Below are positions 24,460-34,642 of a stretch of 64,000 nucleotides of DNA, in pieces. Each line of letters begins with the position of its first letter. The first letter of the stretch is position 1. The translations under genes and the position numbers were made by a program. The notes beneath the pieces were generated by a model, which saw only the letters and a list, made by a program, of their open reading frames with translations, did no database searches and was not told where the DNA came from. Source of the DNA: Prochlorococcus sp. AG-347-I21 (GTDB lineage Bacteria; Cyanobacteriota; Cyanobacteriia; PCC-6307; Cyanobiaceae); NCBI GenBank assembly GCA_003279055.1, contig QCBP01000008.1:1-64000 (forward strand). The letters are read 5' to 3'.

Positions 24460-26403
24460 ATGGGTGATTTAGCATACTGGCCTTCTGCCAAACCTCTTTC
24501 TAAAAAAGATAAATTTGCTAAAAATAGAGATTTTATTAACAACCTTCATCATATAGATCAAATTTGGGAAAAATTAAAATTTAAATGTGGTGATACTTTA
24601 GCTGTTTGCGATTTAAGAGGGAAATACAAAGAAAAATTTTCTTATTCTGAGCTGGCTGATTTAATAACAAAAGTCTCTTTTTCTTTTAAAAATTATGGTT
24701 TAGGAAAGGGGGATGTAGTTACTGTAATATCTGAAAATTCTCCAAGATGGCTGATAGTTGATCAAGGCTTAATGCGATTAGGAGCTATAAATGCAGTGAG
24801 AGGTATTAATTCCCCTTCAGTAGAATTAGACTATATTATTGATCATTCTAATTCAGTAGGTTTAATAGTTCAATCTAAAGAGATTTGGCTGAAGTTAAAC
24901 AACAAAGAAGAATTAAAAAAAAGACTGAAATTTATAATCAACTTAGAAGATGAACACTTTGAAAGTTTAATAAGTTGGAGTCAATTTATAAGTGCCGCAG
25001 AAAAGAAAAATTCAAAAAATAATAATATTGAAAAGTTCAATCCAGAAATTGATGACGTCGCTACTATTCTTTACACCTCAGGGACAACAGGAAAACCTAA
25101 AGGTGTCCCATTGACTCATGCAAATTTTTTACATCAAATAATAAATTTAGCTTATATCGCTGATCCAGAACCTGGGACGTCTGTATTAAGCGTGTTGCCT
25201 ATCTGGCATTCTTATGAAAGAAGTGCTGAATACTTCTTTTTTTCATGTGGTTGTTCTCAATACTATACAATTCCAAAATTTCTGAAAGATGATATTACAC
25301 AAATAAAACCTGTTGTAATGGCCACTGTGCCAAGACTATGGGAGGCAATACATGATGGTTTTTTTCAGGCCTTAAAAAAAATGCCTTCCAAGAAGCAAAA
25401 ACTTATTCAGTTTTTGATAGGTAATAGTTCAGTTTTTAAAAGAAGTCTAAGAAAGATAAGAAATTTAGATATCAGTCAAATAACTTTTAAATCAAAAATC
25501 CCCTTACTGGCTTCTGTTATTGGTCGATATCCTTTACATAAATTGTCGACTATTTTTTTATGGCCGAATATTCTTAGACAACTATGCGGAGAAAAACTGA
25601 AATTTCCTATTAACGGCGGGGGCGCATTACCAGAACATGTGGATCTTTTTTTTGAATCTCTAGGTGTAGATGTTTTGGTTGGATATGGGCTGACAGAAAC
25701 TAGTCCAGTCTTAACTTGTAGGAGAAGAGAATTAAATGTTAGGGGATCATCCGGACAGCCTTTAGCATTTACAGAAATTAAAATAGTGAATGATGATAAA
25801 AAAAAGATTCTGAAGTTCAGAGAAGTCGGAAAAATTCTTGTTAAGGGACCGCAAGTAATGAAGGGTTATCTTAACAATGAATTGGCTACAAAAGATGTTT
25901 TATCGAAAGATGGTTGGTTTGATACTGGTGATTTAGGGTTTCTAATACCAAATGGCTCTCTTTTTATAACAGGAAGAGCCAAGGATACAATAGTGCTGTC
26001 AAGTGGTGAAAATATAGAACCAAATCCGCTAGAGACTGAAATCCTTAGTTCTGAATTTATTAATCAGGTTCAACTTGTAGGACAAGATAAGAAATGTTTA
26101 ACAGCCCTTATAGTTCCTAATGTGGAATTAGTTAAAAATAAGTTCTTTGAAGAAGACCTAGCAAAATTAAACCTTAATAAGAGTATTGGTATATTTTTTA
26201 AATCGCAAATCAATAATTTGCTTAGAGCTCGATTAGGAGCAAGATCAGAAGAACAAATATTAGACTGTTATTTTGTAGATGCTTTTACTTTAGAAAATGG
26301 TTTGTTAACGCAAACTCTTAAACAAAAAAGAAAAGAAATAGAAAAACAGTATTCATCTCAAATAGAAAATATGTATGAAAACAAATTTAGTAAGAAAATT
26401 TGA
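24460..26403 (+). CDS. aas: long-chain acyl-ACP/acyl-CoA synthetase
   Basis: It activates fatty acids through an acyl-AMP step. In cyanobacteria the single enzyme of this type loads ACP and recycles membrane fatty acids. The AMP-binding signature YTSGTTGKPKGVP is at about 205-217. Also present are a GYGLTETSPVL block, a DTGDLGFLIPNG motif and GRAKDTIVLSSGENIEP with the hinge. 647 residues fits. The N-terminal part has YSELADLITKVSF. It could be called fadD, but the ACP form is more likely in this lineage. Confidence 0.88.
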   Translation: MGDLAYWPSAKPLSKKDKFAKNRDFINNLHHIDQIWEKLKFKCGDTLAVCDLRGKYKEKFSYSELADLITKVSFSFKNYGLGKGDVVTVISENSPRWLIVDQGLMRLGAINAVRGINSPSVELDYIIDHSNSVGLIVQSKEIWLKLNNKEELKKRLKFIINLEDEHFESLISWSQFISAAEKKNSKNNNIEKFNPEIDDVATILYTSGTTGKPKGVPLTHANFLHQIINLAYIADPEPGTSVLSVLPIWHSYERSAEYFFFSCGCSQYYTIPKFLKDDITQIKPVVMATVPRLWEAIHDGFFQALKKMPSKKQKLIQFLIGNSSVFKRSLRKIRNLDISQITFKSKIPLLASVIGRYPLHKLSTIFLWPNILRQLCGEKLKFPINGGGALPEHVDLFFESLGVDVLVGYGLTETSPVLTCRRRELNVRGSSGQPLAFTEIKIVNDDKKKILKFREVGKILVKGPQVMKGYLNNELATKDVLSKDGWFDTGDLGFLIPNGSLFITGRAKDTIVLSSGENIEPNPLETEILSSEFINQVQLVGQDKKCLTALIVPNVELVKNKFFEEDLAKLNLNKSIGIFFKSQINNLLRARLGARSEEQILDCYFVDAFTLENGLLTQTLKQKRKEIEKQYSSQIENMYENKFSKKI

Positions 26404-26441
26404 TTAGTTCTATATATATTTAAAAGGTAATTTTATTTTTT

Positions 26442-26885
26442 ATGGAAACAAAAAACTCAATATCGATAAAACGCTCAATAGCTATTAAAGCTATAGTTAC
26501 ACAAACTTGGAAGGAGGATGCTGAAAAAGAATTAAGCAAAGCAATTTCAAACATTGACCAGCAATTATCTCAACTTGAACAAGAGGGGCAACAAATAGTT
26601 AACAATATTAGAACCCAGTCTGTTAATCCTTTAGATCCAAGGGTTCAGGAACAGGTTAGTCAGGTTCAACAACAAGTAGCAGCAAAAAGAAATGAAATTG
26701 AAGAACAAAAAAGAAATCTCCTTCAACAACAGAGTCAAGTTCGCGAGTTAAAGATGGATGAAATTGTTGATCAAGGACAAGTGGATAGTTTCTGTGATGT
26801 CACTGTGGGCGACAATCTTATTGAAAAAATGCAAGTCTCAATAATTGTTAAAGATGGAGTTATTCAATCTATAGATAATAATTAG
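26442..26885 (+). CDS. YlqD-family protein
   Basis: The 147-residue protein begins with a beta-rich part (SIKRSIAIKAIVTQTWKEDAE). A long Gln/Glu coiled coil follows (about 25-105; SQLEQEGQQIVNN, QVSQVQQQVAAKRNE). It ends in a strand-rich VDSFCDVTVGDNL segment. This layout matches the YlqD family shared by cyanobacteria and Firmicutes. Its role is unknown. It follows the acyl synthetase by 38 bases and meets the nblS gene tail to tail 5 bases away. Confidence 0.8.
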   Translation: METKNSISIKRSIAIKAIVTQTWKEDAEKELSKAISNIDQQLSQLEQEGQQIVNNIRTQSVNPLDPRVQEQVSQVQQQVAAKRNEIEEQKRNLLQQQSQVRELKMDEIVDQGQVDSFCDVTVGDNLIEKMQVSIIVKDGVIQSIDNN

Positions 26886-26890
26886 ATAAT

Positions 26891-28948
26891 TTAAATAATT
26901 TGAGTGTTTGTAAAAGCATCTTTATTGTTAATAGCTTTTGTCAATAATTCATCTTTATCAGATTCTGCTAAGGCTAAATCAAACCAGAAGGTTGTTCCTA
27001 CTCCTAATTCACTGGCCATACGAATTTCCCCACCATGTTTTTCAATAATTCCTCTAACTATAGATAAACCTAAACCTGTTCCTTGCTCGGTGTGCACTGC
27101 ATTCTCTACTCTATAAAAACGATCAAATATTTTTTCTTGATCAGCTTGAGATATTCCTGAGCCTGTATCCGCAATCTCAATTCTAACTTTTGGTAATGGT
27201 GAAACTAACTCACACTGGGGTGCTTGATCATTGTTTTTATTTGGAGGGAAGGCAGGACAGGAATCTGGCCAAGTATAAGCTCTTATAATAAGGGTGCTAT
27301 TTTTTGGACTAAATTTCAATCCATTACCAAGTAAATTATCAAAAACTTGTAAAAGTAAATCAAAATTTCCAAGAATAGGTGGAATAGTTTCTTCAATATC
27401 ATGAGCTAATGATACATTTTTTTCTGTAGCATTAAGCCTGTAATTTCTAAGAGTTTGCTCTATTGCTGGTTTTATGTCCATTTGTTCAAGCTGAATTATT
27501 TTCCCGGACTCCAATCTTGATAAATCTAATACATCATTTACGAGCCTTGTTAGTCTATCAGTCTCTGAATTTGCAATACCCAAAAATTCGAGCTGTTCAT
27601 CATCAGAAAGCTGATCTTTTAAATCATGCAAAGTCTCTACATAGCTTTTGATATTAAAAAGTGGAGTTCTTAATTCGTGAGAGACATTACTAATAAATCT
27701 GTTTTGTGCTGCGTTAAGCTCTACTTCTCTTGTCAAGTCTTGGATTGTTACAGCAACCCCTTTTAATTCAACTTTATTTGTATCTAAAACCGACTGTAAG
27801 ACAATTCTTAGAGTTCTAGCTGGTTCTCCCAAGCTAAATCTTAAGTCGTCATTTTCTTTTTCTCTTTTTAAAATTGATTCTATGTTTGAATGTAAGTCAT
27901 TTGATAAAATCTCGGGGATTTCATTCAAAAAATATTTACCTTCTAAGAATCTTCCTTCCCAACGAAATAATCTTTTTGCCGTTGGATTAGTAAGCACAAT
28001 TTTGCCTACTGAGTCTAATAATATTGCACCATCAGCCATGGTGGCTATTAGTGATTGTTGTTTTATTTGAGCGGCTTTTAGTTCTTCAATATTTGCCTCA
28101 TTATAATTTTCTAATTGGGTCGCCATTCGGTTAAATCCATTTAGAAGTTCTCCTAGATCACCTGTCATAGGTAAAGAAATTCTGGATTTAAAGTTTCCTT
28201 TTGAAATTTCTCTGACACCTCTAACTAATTCTCTCACGGGTCTAGTAATTGTAAGTGCATTAAATACAGCTCCAAGGATTACTAAAACCCAAATAGATAT
28301 AAATACTGCAATTGTCAATTCTCTTGTAAGTGCAGCACTGGCTAATGCTTTTTTATTGGGTGTAACTCCTAAGGCTAGAGTTCCAAGATATTTGCCTTTC
28401 CACAACATTGGAACAAATACATCTGTTACTTGACCCTGGGGTGTAGCATGCTGCCTAACTAAGGGGAATTGCGGTCTTTTCTTTAATTCTGATGGCAGTT
28501 TGAGTCTTCTTGTAAGCTGAAACTGACTATCTGAACTAGTTGGTGTGGCACTTATAGGGATACCAAGTTGAACGATGTCTTCAGCATCAGTGAAAAATAT
28601 GTAACGTAGATTTCGACTCGATCTCCAGAACTTTTCAGCTACATTTGAAATTTCTTTTTTTTGGTTATTGGCAACTAATTCTGTTACGTTCCCTGATAAT
28701 AATAAACCCAAATCTCGAGCATATCTTGTATCGTTCATTCCCGCATCTCTTTGAATACTATTTAGTGCAAAAAACGTTATCCCTGTCATAAGTAGACTTA
28801 CAACGAGAGTAGCTATTGCTAATAATTTTGTTCTTAAACTGAAGCCACTCCACCAAGCAATGAGCCTATTAGTCCAGTAGTTATTTTTATTATTGTCAAT
28901 ATCATGAATATCATATTCACCTCTATCTAAATTCTTGTTTTTATCCAC
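26891..28948 (-). CDS. nblS: sensor histidine kinase NblS (Hik33/DspA)
   Basis: This kinase controls high-light and stress responses, including hli genes and pigment content, in cyanobacteria. The 685 residues show TM1 (about 41-62), a periplasmic sensor loop (about 63-205), TM2 (about 208-230), HAMP (about 230-280), a PAS region with LFRWEGRFLEGKYF (about 300-400), the phosphoacceptor NVSHELRTPL (His near 420), an N box with GNGLKFSPKN, then DTGSGIS and GTGLGLSIVRGI ATP motifs. All boxes are intact. It lies 4 bases behind purD. The response regulator is not in the window. Confidence 0.93.
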   Translation of the reverse strand: MDKNKNLDRGEYDIHDIDNNKNNYWTNRLIAWWSGFSLRTKLLAIATLVVSLLMTGITFFALNSIQRDAGMNDTRYARDLGLLLSGNVTELVANNQKKEISNVAEKFWRSSRNLRYIFFTDAEDIVQLGIPISATPTSSDSQFQLTRRLKLPSELKKRPQFPLVRQHATPQGQVTDVFVPMLWKGKYLGTLALGVTPNKKALASAALTRELTIAVFISIWVLVILGAVFNALTITRPVRELVRGVREISKGNFKSRISLPMTGDLGELLNGFNRMATQLENYNEANIEELKAAQIKQQSLIATMADGAILLDSVGKIVLTNPTAKRLFRWEGRFLEGKYFLNEIPEILSNDLHSNIESILKREKENDDLRFSLGEPARTLRIVLQSVLDTNKVELKGVAVTIQDLTREVELNAAQNRFISNVSHELRTPLFNIKSYVETLHDLKDQLSDDEQLEFLGIANSETDRLTRLVNDVLDLSRLESGKIIQLEQMDIKPAIEQTLRNYRLNATEKNVSLAHDIEETIPPILGNFDLLLQVFDNLLGNGLKFSPKNSTLIIRAYTWPDSCPAFPPNKNNDQAPQCELVSPLPKVRIEIADTGSGISQADQEKIFDRFYRVENAVHTEQGTGLGLSIVRGIIEKHGGEIRMASELGVGTTFWFDLALAESDKDELLTKAINNKDAFTNTQII

Positions 28949-28952
28949 AAGC

Positions 28953-30284
28953 TTAATTCTCCTTTGAAAAGTTTCTTCTAACTTGGTGACCTATATCATT
29001 TCTAAAGTAAATACCGTCAAAATTTATTTCTTTTAAATTTTTATATGCTTTTTCAAAAACCAAATCAAAATCTTTATCTTGGCAAACGATACTTAAAACT
29101 CTTCCACCTGCAGTGAGTAATTCCCTATTTTCATTAAAACAAGTACCTGAGTCAAAAATTTGACAATCAGTGGAATCAATCTTCCCTATTTTTATTGGGA
29201 AACCAGTTTTATATTCGTAAGGATAACCTTTTGAGGTGGCTATTACGCATCCACTAACCTTATTAGAAGTATTAATTTTTTCATAACCAGTTAATTTTCC
29301 CATTGCGCATTTTTCCAAAAGGAATACAAAATTCTGATCCATTAAGGGCATTATTGTTTGGCATTCTGGATCACCAAATCTACAGTTATATTCTATAACT
29401 TTGGGTCCGGATTTTGTGATCATTAATCCAAAATAAATTACGCCTTTATAATCAATATTTTTTTGATTTAGTTCATTTATTGTCGGTTCAATTATTTCTT
29501 TGATAATTGTCTTAAGGTAATCTTCTGTCAAAAGTGGAGCGGGAGAATAAGCTCCCATTCCTCCTGTGTTTGGACCTTTATCCTTCTCATTTAGACGTTT
29601 GTGATCTTGTGCGCTTGGAAGTAGTATATATTTTTTCCCATCACAAAGAGCAAAAACTGAAACTTCTGGTCCTTGAATTTTTTCTTCTAGAACTACCACA
29701 TCTCCAGAGTTTCCAAACTTTCCATTGAAGATTAATTCTGCTGCTCTCAAACATTCATTTTTTGAATCGGGAATAAAGACACCTTTTCCTGAAGCTAAAC
29801 CATCTGCTTTTACTACTAGAGGATACGAAGATGAATGGATTATTTCTTTGGCTTTTTCCAGAGAATTGACTTTCCAAAATTTAGCAGTCGGTATATTTGC
29901 GTCTTGCATAAATTCCTTTGCCCAAGATTTACTATATTCCAATTTTGCGCCATCTTTACCGGGACCGAATACTTTAAAATCTTTCTCGCGGAGAAAATCG
30001 GCTAACCCCTCTGCTAGAGGTATTTCTGGCCCTATTAAGATTAAATCTATTTTTAATAAATTAAGCTTTTCGACTAAATCATTTCTATTCTTTATGTCAA
30101 TATTTATTCTTTCACATTTATTTATCCTTTCTGATCCGGCATTACCAGGAATCAAATAAACTTTTTTGACAAATTCATTTTTTTGAATAGCCCAGGCCAA
30201 AGAATTTTCTCTTCCGCCATTTCCAATTATTAAAATATTTTCTAATCTACTTAAGCTTTGAGAACTTGTTGAATAAATACTCAT
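28953..30284 (-). CDS. purD: phosphoribosylamine-glycine ligase
   Basis: PurD joins glycine to phosphoribosylamine with ATP, the second step of purine synthesis. The ATP-grasp fold is seen from ILIIGNGGRENSLAWA, PLVVKADGLASGKGV, the GPNTGGMGAYSP signature and YNCRFGDPECQ. The length of 443 is normal. It is divergent from purC over a 134-base gap. It lies just upstream of nblS on the same strand, so the two probably share a transcript. Confidence 0.96.
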   Translation of the reverse strand: MSIYSTSSQSLSRLENILIIGNGGRENSLAWAIQKNEFVKKVYLIPGNAGSERINKCERINIDIKNRNDLVEKLNLLKIDLILIGPEIPLAEGLADFLREKDFKVFGPGKDGAKLEYSKSWAKEFMQDANIPTAKFWKVNSLEKAKEIIHSSSYPLVVKADGLASGKGVFIPDSKNECLRAAELIFNGKFGNSGDVVVLEEKIQGPEVSVFALCDGKKYILLPSAQDHKRLNEKDKGPNTGGMGAYSPAPLLTEDYLKTIIKEIIEPTINELNQKNIDYKGVIYFGLMITKSGPKVIEYNCRFGDPECQTIMPLMDQNFVFLLEKCAMGKLTGYEKINTSNKVSGCVIATSKGYPYEYKTGFPIKIGKIDSTDCQIFDSGTCFNENRELLTAGGRVLSIVCQDKDFDLVFEKAYKNLKEINFDGIYFRNDIGHQVRRNFSKEN

Positions 30285-30418
30285 ATATTTGTTTTTGAAG
30301 GTTATGAGGTTTCGTTAAATAATCAGCTAAAATGAAGTATCCATTTTAAAAAGTTGATCTCTAGTAAATATGTTAATTACAAATCTTAATTTTAGTTATC
30401 AAATGGGGTTTTAAGTTA

Positions 30419-31147
30419 ATGAAAAATAAATATAAGTTAATTTATGAAGGTAAAGCCAAAAAAGTATTTAATCATGATGATTCAGATAAAGTAATAATTG
30501 AATTTAAAGATGATGCTACAGCCTTTAATGCGTTGAAAAAAGCTAAATTTGAAGGTAAGGGTAAACTGAATTGTCAAATAAGTGCAAGAATTTTCGAACT
30601 TCTTATTAAGAATAATATTCCTACTCATTTTCTTGAGCTTAAAAATGAAAAAACAATTATTGCAAAAAAAATAAAAGTAATTCCCTTAGAAATTGTTCTT
30701 AGAAATAATGCTTATGGTTCTTTGTGTAAACAAACTACCATCAAACCCGGCACTTTCTTGGCAAAACCATTAATTGATATTTATCTTAAAAATGATGAAC
30801 TTAATGATCCTTTAATTACGAAAGATAGAATTGAACTAATGAAAATAATCAGCTCTGAAGATTTAGATTTAATAATAGATTTGACTTTAAAAATAAATGT
30901 CATACTGAAAAGTTTTTTTAAAAAAATTCAACTAAAACTTGTAGATTTCAAATTGGAATTTGGTTTTGATTCTAAAAACAATATCCTACTAGGGGATGAA
31001 ATAAGTCCTGATAATTGCAGATTGTGGGATCTTAATCAGAAAAATGATACAATTGTAAGTCTAGACAAAGATAGATTTAGAAATGATTTAGGTGGTCTAA
31101 TTGAGGCTTATAGTGAAATTAATCGAAGAATAGACAATTTCATTTAA
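30419..31147 (+). CDS. purC: SAICAR synthetase
   Basis: PurC ligates aspartate to CAIR with ATP in purine synthesis. Seen: the opening LIYEGKAKKVFNH, FKDDATAFNALKKA, the family signature LRNNAYGSLC, and LVDFKLEFGFDS with LLGDEISPDNCRLWD near the C-terminus. 242 residues is normal. It is divergent from purD and leads into bamA 45 bases further on. The long AT-rich leader holds no riboswitch that I can see. Confidence 0.96.
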   Translation: MKNKYKLIYEGKAKKVFNHDDSDKVIIEFKDDATAFNALKKAKFEGKGKLNCQISARIFELLIKNNIPTHFLELKNEKTIIAKKIKVIPLEIVLRNNAYGSLCKQTTIKPGTFLAKPLIDIYLKNDELNDPLITKDRIELMKIISSEDLDLIIDLTLKINVILKSFFKKIQLKLVDFKLEFGFDSKNNILLGDEISPDNCRLWDLNQKNDTIVSLDKDRFRNDLGGLIEAYSEINRRIDNFI

Positions 31148-31192
31148 CTCAATCTAATAAATAATTTTTTATTTACCTTGATCAACAATTCC

Positions 31193-33325
31193 ATGCAAAA
31201 ACATTTTTTAAAATTCATAAAGGTTTTCACAAATATTGCTTGCTCTCCCTTGATTTTGATATCAAATAATTCAGAATTAGCTGCTAAGTATTTGCCAAAT
31301 GAAGGTGCGAAATTAATTAGAAATTTAGAAATAAAAAATATAAACAATGATTTATTTCAAGGATTAGATGTCAACCCAGAAGAAAATTTATTAATTGCAG
31401 AAGACAAGAAAAATACAAATCAAGAGAGTGTTCTTATTTCCGAAATAATCATTGAGGGTTGGGAAAATCATCCTGAGGGTAGAAAACTTGAACTGGCTGC
31501 ATATGATTCTATGAACATAAAGCCAGGCAGTAGTGTTGATAATCAAATTTTAAAACAAGATCTTAATGCAATATACGCAAGTGGTTGGTTCTCAGGAGTT
31601 AAAATAAACTCTCAAGATGGGCCATTAGGCGTAAAGCTTATTGTTAGTGTAGTGCCTAATCCAATTTTGAAGAAAGTTGAACTTAAACCAATAAACTCTG
31701 TGATTTCTAATGAATATGTAGATGATATTTTTAAGAATTATTATGGTACCACTCTTAACCTGAATGAATTTAAAAATAAGATGGAAATTATAAAGAAGAG
31801 ATATGAAAGTGAGGGTTATTCTTTAGCTAGAATTAAAGGACCGGACAGAATTTCAGAAAATGGAATCGTAACGTTAATAGTTTCTGAAGGGGTGATATCT
31901 GACATAAAGTTAAGATTCCCAGGATCTGATGGTGAATCATTTATCGATGGAAAACCCAGAAAAGGAAAAACAAAAGATTGGGTTGTAAAAAGAGAATTAA
32001 AAACAAAACCTGGCACGATATTTAATAGAAAAATTTTAGAAGCTGATATCAGTAGACTTTATGCCACATCATTATTTGATGATGTAAAAGTTTCTCTTGC
32101 TCCTGATAATTCAAAACCTGGCCAAGTTATAATTTTTTTAGATCTAAGCGAGCAAAGAACAGGATCATTAACTGGTGGACTTGGTTATAGCAACGGTTCA
32201 GGTATATTTGCTTCACTTGGTTTGCAAGAGACGAATGCATTAGGTAGAGCATGGTCTACTAATCTCAATCTAAATTTTGGAGAATATTCAACAACCTATA
32301 ATTTTTCTTTATCAGATCCATGGATTAAAGGAGATAAATACAAAACCTCATTTAGAACAAATATTTTTCTAAGTAGAGATTATCCTCAAGAATTTAAAAG
32401 TGAAAAAAATGGAAGGATATATGCTGTAGATGATACAAACTCTTCGAGTTCTGATACTTTTTCGTCAATAATTTTAGAAAACACAGGAGGCGGATTTTCC
32501 TTCTCAAGGCCTCTGAATGGTGGCGATCCATTTAAAGTCTCTAAATGGAGAATTCTCGCAGGAATGAATTTTAAGAAAGTAAAGATGATCGATGGCGATG
32601 GCAACCAAAAACCCTATGGTGATACGACACCAACAACAGGCAATATAAGCGATATTATTTGTATTGGATTTACTCCAAGTGATGGTTCATGCCCCGCGGA
32701 AAATACATTAGTAAGTGTTATTGCGAGTACTTCTAGAAATAATTTGAATAATTCCGCTAACCCAACTGCAGGAAATAAATTTAGATTTGCTACTGAACAG
32801 TTTATTTCAATGGGGGAAAACTCTCCAACTTTTAATAGGATGAAAGCCTCATATTCTTTTTTTATACCAACAAAATTAATAAATTTAACCAAATCATGTC
32901 GTTTAAATAATTCTGATACTGAAGATTGTCCTCAGGCTATTGGTTTTCAAATAAATGCAGGAACTATTCTTGGAGAATTGCCTCCTTACGAAGCATTTTG
33001 TATGGGAGGAACATCATCTGTTAGAGGTTGGGGAACTTGTGATTTAGCTGTTAGTAAAAGTTTTGTTGAGGGGACAGTAGAATATAGATTTCCAGTTTGG
33101 AAAATGATATCTGGAGCTTTATTCGTTGATGCGGGAAGTGATTTAGGAACTCAAAAAGATGTTCCTGGGAAGCCAGGTAAACTATTACAAAAATCAGGCT
33201 CAGGTTATTCTCTTGGCGGGGGAGTTGGAGTGAAAACTCCAATTGGTCCACTAAGATTAGATGTTGCTAGCAAAGACTTAAGTGGAGATTGGAGATATAC
33301 ACTTGGAGTGGGATGGAAGTTTTAA
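31193..33325 (+). CDS. bamA: outer-membrane assembly protein BamA/Omp85
   Basis: The Omp85 protein inserts beta-barrel proteins in the outer membrane. I take ATG 31193 as start (710 residues); five codons from an upstream TTG look unneeded. The N-terminus has a basic, hydrophobic signal-like segment to about residue 30. POTRA repeats occupy about 75-330 (EIIIEGWENHPEG, ERISENGIVTLIVSEG, KTKPGTIFNRKIL). The barrel follows, with SVRGWGTCDL and a C-terminal Phe (LGVGWKF) typical of barrel proteins. It leads directly into the lipid A genes. Confidence 0.93.
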   Translation: MQKHFLKFIKVFTNIACSPLILISNNSELAAKYLPNEGAKLIRNLEIKNINNDLFQGLDVNPEENLLIAEDKKNTNQESVLISEIIIEGWENHPEGRKLELAAYDSMNIKPGSSVDNQILKQDLNAIYASGWFSGVKINSQDGPLGVKLIVSVVPNPILKKVELKPINSVISNEYVDDIFKNYYGTTLNLNEFKNKMEIIKKRYESEGYSLARIKGPDRISENGIVTLIVSEGVISDIKLRFPGSDGESFIDGKPRKGKTKDWVVKRELKTKPGTIFNRKILEADISRLYATSLFDDVKVSLAPDNSKPGQVIIFLDLSEQRTGSLTGGLGYSNGSGIFASLGLQETNALGRAWSTNLNLNFGEYSTTYNFSLSDPWIKGDKYKTSFRTNIFLSRDYPQEFKSEKNGRIYAVDDTNSSSSDTFSSIILENTGGGFSFSRPLNGGDPFKVSKWRILAGMNFKKVKMIDGDGNQKPYGDTTPTTGNISDIICIGFTPSDGSCPAENTLVSVIASTSRNNLNNSANPTAGNKFRFATEQFISMGENSPTFNRMKASYSFFIPTKLINLTKSCRLNNSDTEDCPQAIGFQINAGTILGELPPYEAFCMGGTSSVRGWGTCDLAVSKSFVEGTVEYRFPVWKMISGALFVDAGSDLGTQKDVPGKPGKLLQKSGSGYSLGGGVGVKTPIGPLRLDVASKDLSGDWRYTLGVGWKF

Positions 33326-34162
33326 GTGTTTTCTTGGCCTACTAGTTATGATTCTTGCTATACCTTAGCTGGTGTTATCTCCAGAGAAGGTGTAGGGTTA
33401 CATAGTGGAGAAAAGACAAAAGTCACAATATCTTCTTACGAAAAAGAAGGATATTATGTTTCATTTAGAGATAAACCAAAAGAGATTTTTAAGTTAACAC
33501 AAGATTTAATTGGAAGTACGATGCTTTGTACTGCAGTTAAATTAGGTGGTAGAAATTTGTATACTATTGAACATTTGTTATCTTCGTTGGCTGGGTGTGG
33601 GTTAAGTTACATACATATTGAAGTTGATGGGAAAGAGATTCCTCTTTTAGATGGATCGGCAATACAGTGGGTTAGAGCTTTTGAAGAAGTAGGTATAAAA
33701 AAGGCACCTAAACCAGATAATTTTTTTCGAGAAATTAATAAATCAATAATCTTAAATAAAGAAGGCTCAGTTATTGCGGCGACACCCTCTGAAAAAACTA
33801 CAATTATTTCTACTATAAGTTTTTCTTATAAAGCTATTGGAAATCAAACTTTTGTGATTGATTTGAATCCAAAAAGTTTCGTTGAAATGATTGCTCCTGC
33901 AAGAACATTTGGTTTTAAAGATCAGTTTCAGGAATTAAGTGAACTTGGTTTAATAAAAGGAGGAAGTTTGGAAAATGCTCTTGTTTGTGATGGTGATGAA
34001 TGGGTTAATCCACCATTAAGATTTGATAATGAACCAATAAGACATAAAATTTTAGACCTAATTGGGGACTTGGCTTTGGTAGGGTTACCTAAGGCCCAAA
34101 TTTTAGTTTATAAGGGATCACATTCTTTAAATGCTTTATTGGCCTCATCGCTAAAAAATTAA
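33326..34162 (+). CDS. lpxC: UDP-3-O-acyl-GlcNAc deacetylase
   Basis: LpxC performs the committed zinc-dependent step of lipid A synthesis. Zinc ligands are visible: His in [11 protein letters not shown], and His and Asp in [25 protein letters not shown] and ARTFGF complete the active site. The GTG start follows the bamA stop with no gap. 278 residues is slightly short for the family. No lpxD lies next to it, unlike the enterobacterial cluster. The catalytic lid His near the C-terminus is in [10 protein letters not shown]. Confidence 0.94.
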   Translation: MFSWPTSYDSCYTLAGVISREGVGLHSGEKTKVTISSYEKEGYYVSFRDKPKEIFKLTQDLIGSTMLCTAVKLGGRNLYTIEHLLSSLAGCGLSYIHIEVDGKEIPLLDGSAIQWVRAFEEVGIKKAPKPDNFFREINKSIILNKEGSVIAATPSEKTTIISTISFSYKAIGNQTFVIDLNPKSFVEMIAPARTFGFKDQFQELSELGLIKGGSLENALVCDGDEWVNPPLRFDNEPIRHKILDLIGDLALVGLPKAQILVYKGSHSLNALLASSLKN

Positions 34163-34179
34163 CTTTATCTAAAATTATT

Positions 34180-34638
34180 TTGGAAAAAAAATCATCCAGT
34201 GAAAATAATCAACTTTCATCTGAGAGCATACTAGGTTTATTGCCGCACAGATATCCTTTTGCCCTTGTGGATAAAGTTATAGAAAATATTCCTGGAGAGC
34301 GCGCTGTTGCAGTTAAAAATGTGACAATAAATGAGCCTCAATTTCAAGGACATTTTCCTGACAGACCATTAATGCCTGGAGTTCTTATTGTTGAATCAAT
34401 GGCTCAAGTTGGTGGAATAATTGTAACGCAAATGCCCAATCTTCCTAAAGGACTTTTCGTTTTTGCCGGAATTAATAATGTCAAATTCAGAAAACCTGTT
34501 GTACCTGGAGATCAATTAATAATTTCTTGTGAGTTATTGAGCATTAAAAGACAGAGATTTGGCAAGGTTAAAGGTGAGGCACACGTTGATGGGAAGTTGG
34601 TTTGTGCTGGAGAATTAATGTTTTCATTGGTTGATTAG
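34180..34638 (+). CDS. fabZ: 3-hydroxyacyl-ACP dehydratase FabZ
   Basis: FabZ dehydrates 3-hydroxyacyl-ACP in fatty acid elongation. The hotdog fold has [11 protein letters not shown], the active-site segment [17 protein letters not shown] with His58 and Glu72, then [15 protein letters not shown]. The length of 152 is normal. The start is TTG. Its place between lpxC and lpxA is usual, because FabZ and LpxA compete for the same 3-hydroxyacyl-ACP pool. Confidence 0.95.
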   Translation: MEKKSSSENNQLSSESILGLLPHRYPFALVDKVIENIPGERAVAVKNVTINEPQFQGHFPDRPLMPGVLIVESMAQVGGIIVTQMPNLPKGLFVFAGINNVKFRKPVVPGDQLIISCELLSIKRQRFGKVKGEAHVDGKLVCAGELMFSLVD

Positions 34639-34642
34639 AGCT